Origin: an uncultured Bacteroidales bacterium
GTDB lineage: Bacteria; Bacteroidota; Bacteroidia; Bacteroidales; FEN-979
Assembly (NCBI GenBank): GCA_903959905.1
Contig: CAJBYO010000043.1
Coordinates: 1 to 51,717, forward strand
DNA: 51,717 bases
Direction: 5' to 3'
Shown: positions 51,448 to 51,717 of the stretch, in pieces
Layout: each line of letters begins with the position of its first letter
How positions within the stretch are numbered: the stretch's first letter is position 1
The notes under the pieces: generated by a model
Told to the model about the DNA's origin: nothing
The model's input: only the letters and a program-made list of their open reading frames with translations
The model's database searches: none
Made by a program: the position numbers and the translations under genes

Positions 51448-51537
51448 GGGATTAAGTTTTATGATTAATATCATTTACCTTTTTGTAAACAATCCTAATA
51501 CATTAAGGCATATCAGTACCTTTTTGCTTAGGGCCGG

Positions 51538-51568
51538 TAAATATAATATAATTGAAAAGCGAAGTCAA
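51538..51568 (-). promoter_or_regulatory. Possible promoter of the secreted-protein block
   Basis: On the minus strand TTGACT (51563-51568) is separated by 17 bp from TATATTTA (51538-51545), which matches TAnnTTT but lacks the final G. It is the best candidate within about 90 bases upstream of the start. Confidence 0.4.
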
Positions 51569-51717
51569 GAATATTTTTCACTAGTGTCCAAAATAATTTT
51601 TATTAAACCCTTATATGTTATTAATAAATAGTTAATTACGAACAAATAGGTCGCGTGTCGATTTGAATTCATTTTGCATCTTTGGAGCCTGTAAGTAAAC
51701 CAGGCAAATATGAACAG

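Noticed and set aside
51710..51717. ATG near the right edge that could begin a plus-strand gene, with CATCTTTG upstream at 51677-51684
   Set aside because: Only two full codons are visible and the -7 match is imperfect, so no gene can be supported.

Overview
This window is a chromosomal segment from a member of the Bacteroidota, probably class Bacteroidia. The supporting signs are type IX secretion (T9SS) style C-terminal domains, a GldH-like lipoprotein, a DUF4175 protein, a DUF5777 barrel, GlnRS alongside GltX, and many promoters of the Bacteroidota form TTTG/TTG-N19..23-TAnnTTTG. No rRNA, CRISPR array, transposase, integrase or phage gene was seen. Two tRNA genes are present, Gln-CTG and Cys-GCA.

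Layout. (1) 1-4000: the end of a four-helix-bundle gene, a large secreted lamin-tail protein, and asd. (2) 3999-15850: an electron-transfer island on the plus strand. It holds a Crp/Fnr regulator with an N-terminal cysteine cluster, two paralogous six-heme lipoproteins on collagen-like stalks, a monoheme lipoprotein, a DUF5777 beta-barrel, a small soluble cytochrome c, and then an apparent operon: seven-heme membrane cytochrome, cytochrome b, Tat-exported Fe-S protein, ten-helix NrfD/PsrC subunit and an uncharacterised tail-anchored subunit. A stand-alone riboflavin kinase follows. (3) 15839-27393, minus strand: gldH-like gene, a very large NtrY-like kinase, a methyltransferase, mnmG flanked by two parS-like sites, ybeY, a degenerate RsbW-like protein and DUF4175. 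(4) 27496-33000: gltX, a polysaccharide deacetylase and an O-antigen-ligase/TPR protein. (5) 33000-40200: glnS with tRNA-Gln behind it, folB between two copies of one palindromic element, tRNA-Cys, and purH-mreB-mreC-mreD. (6) 40200-45200: an ABC permease, a ferritin-like protein, and mce-udk-DUF255. (7) 45400-51474: four secreted proteins in one minus-strand block.

The most interesting part is region 2. Both hexaheme genes have the same promoter architecture at an exact 1900-bp offset: two FNR-type boxes 21 bp apart, a TAnnTTTG box 69 bp after the start of the second box, and an almost identical leader that can form a hairpin. A third FNR-type box lies before the regulator gene itself. My inference is that quinol electrons pass through the NrfD/cytochrome b/Fe-S/seven-heme complex to periplasmic and outer-membrane hemes, with the DUF5777 barrel as a possible conduit, under an FNR-type regulator. 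No terminal reductase is encoded here, so the acceptor is unknown.

A second notable signal is a family of about 130-bp intergenic palindromes. In two copies the 37-38 bp arms are perfectly complementary within the copy but differ between copies, as expected if the hairpin itself is maintained.
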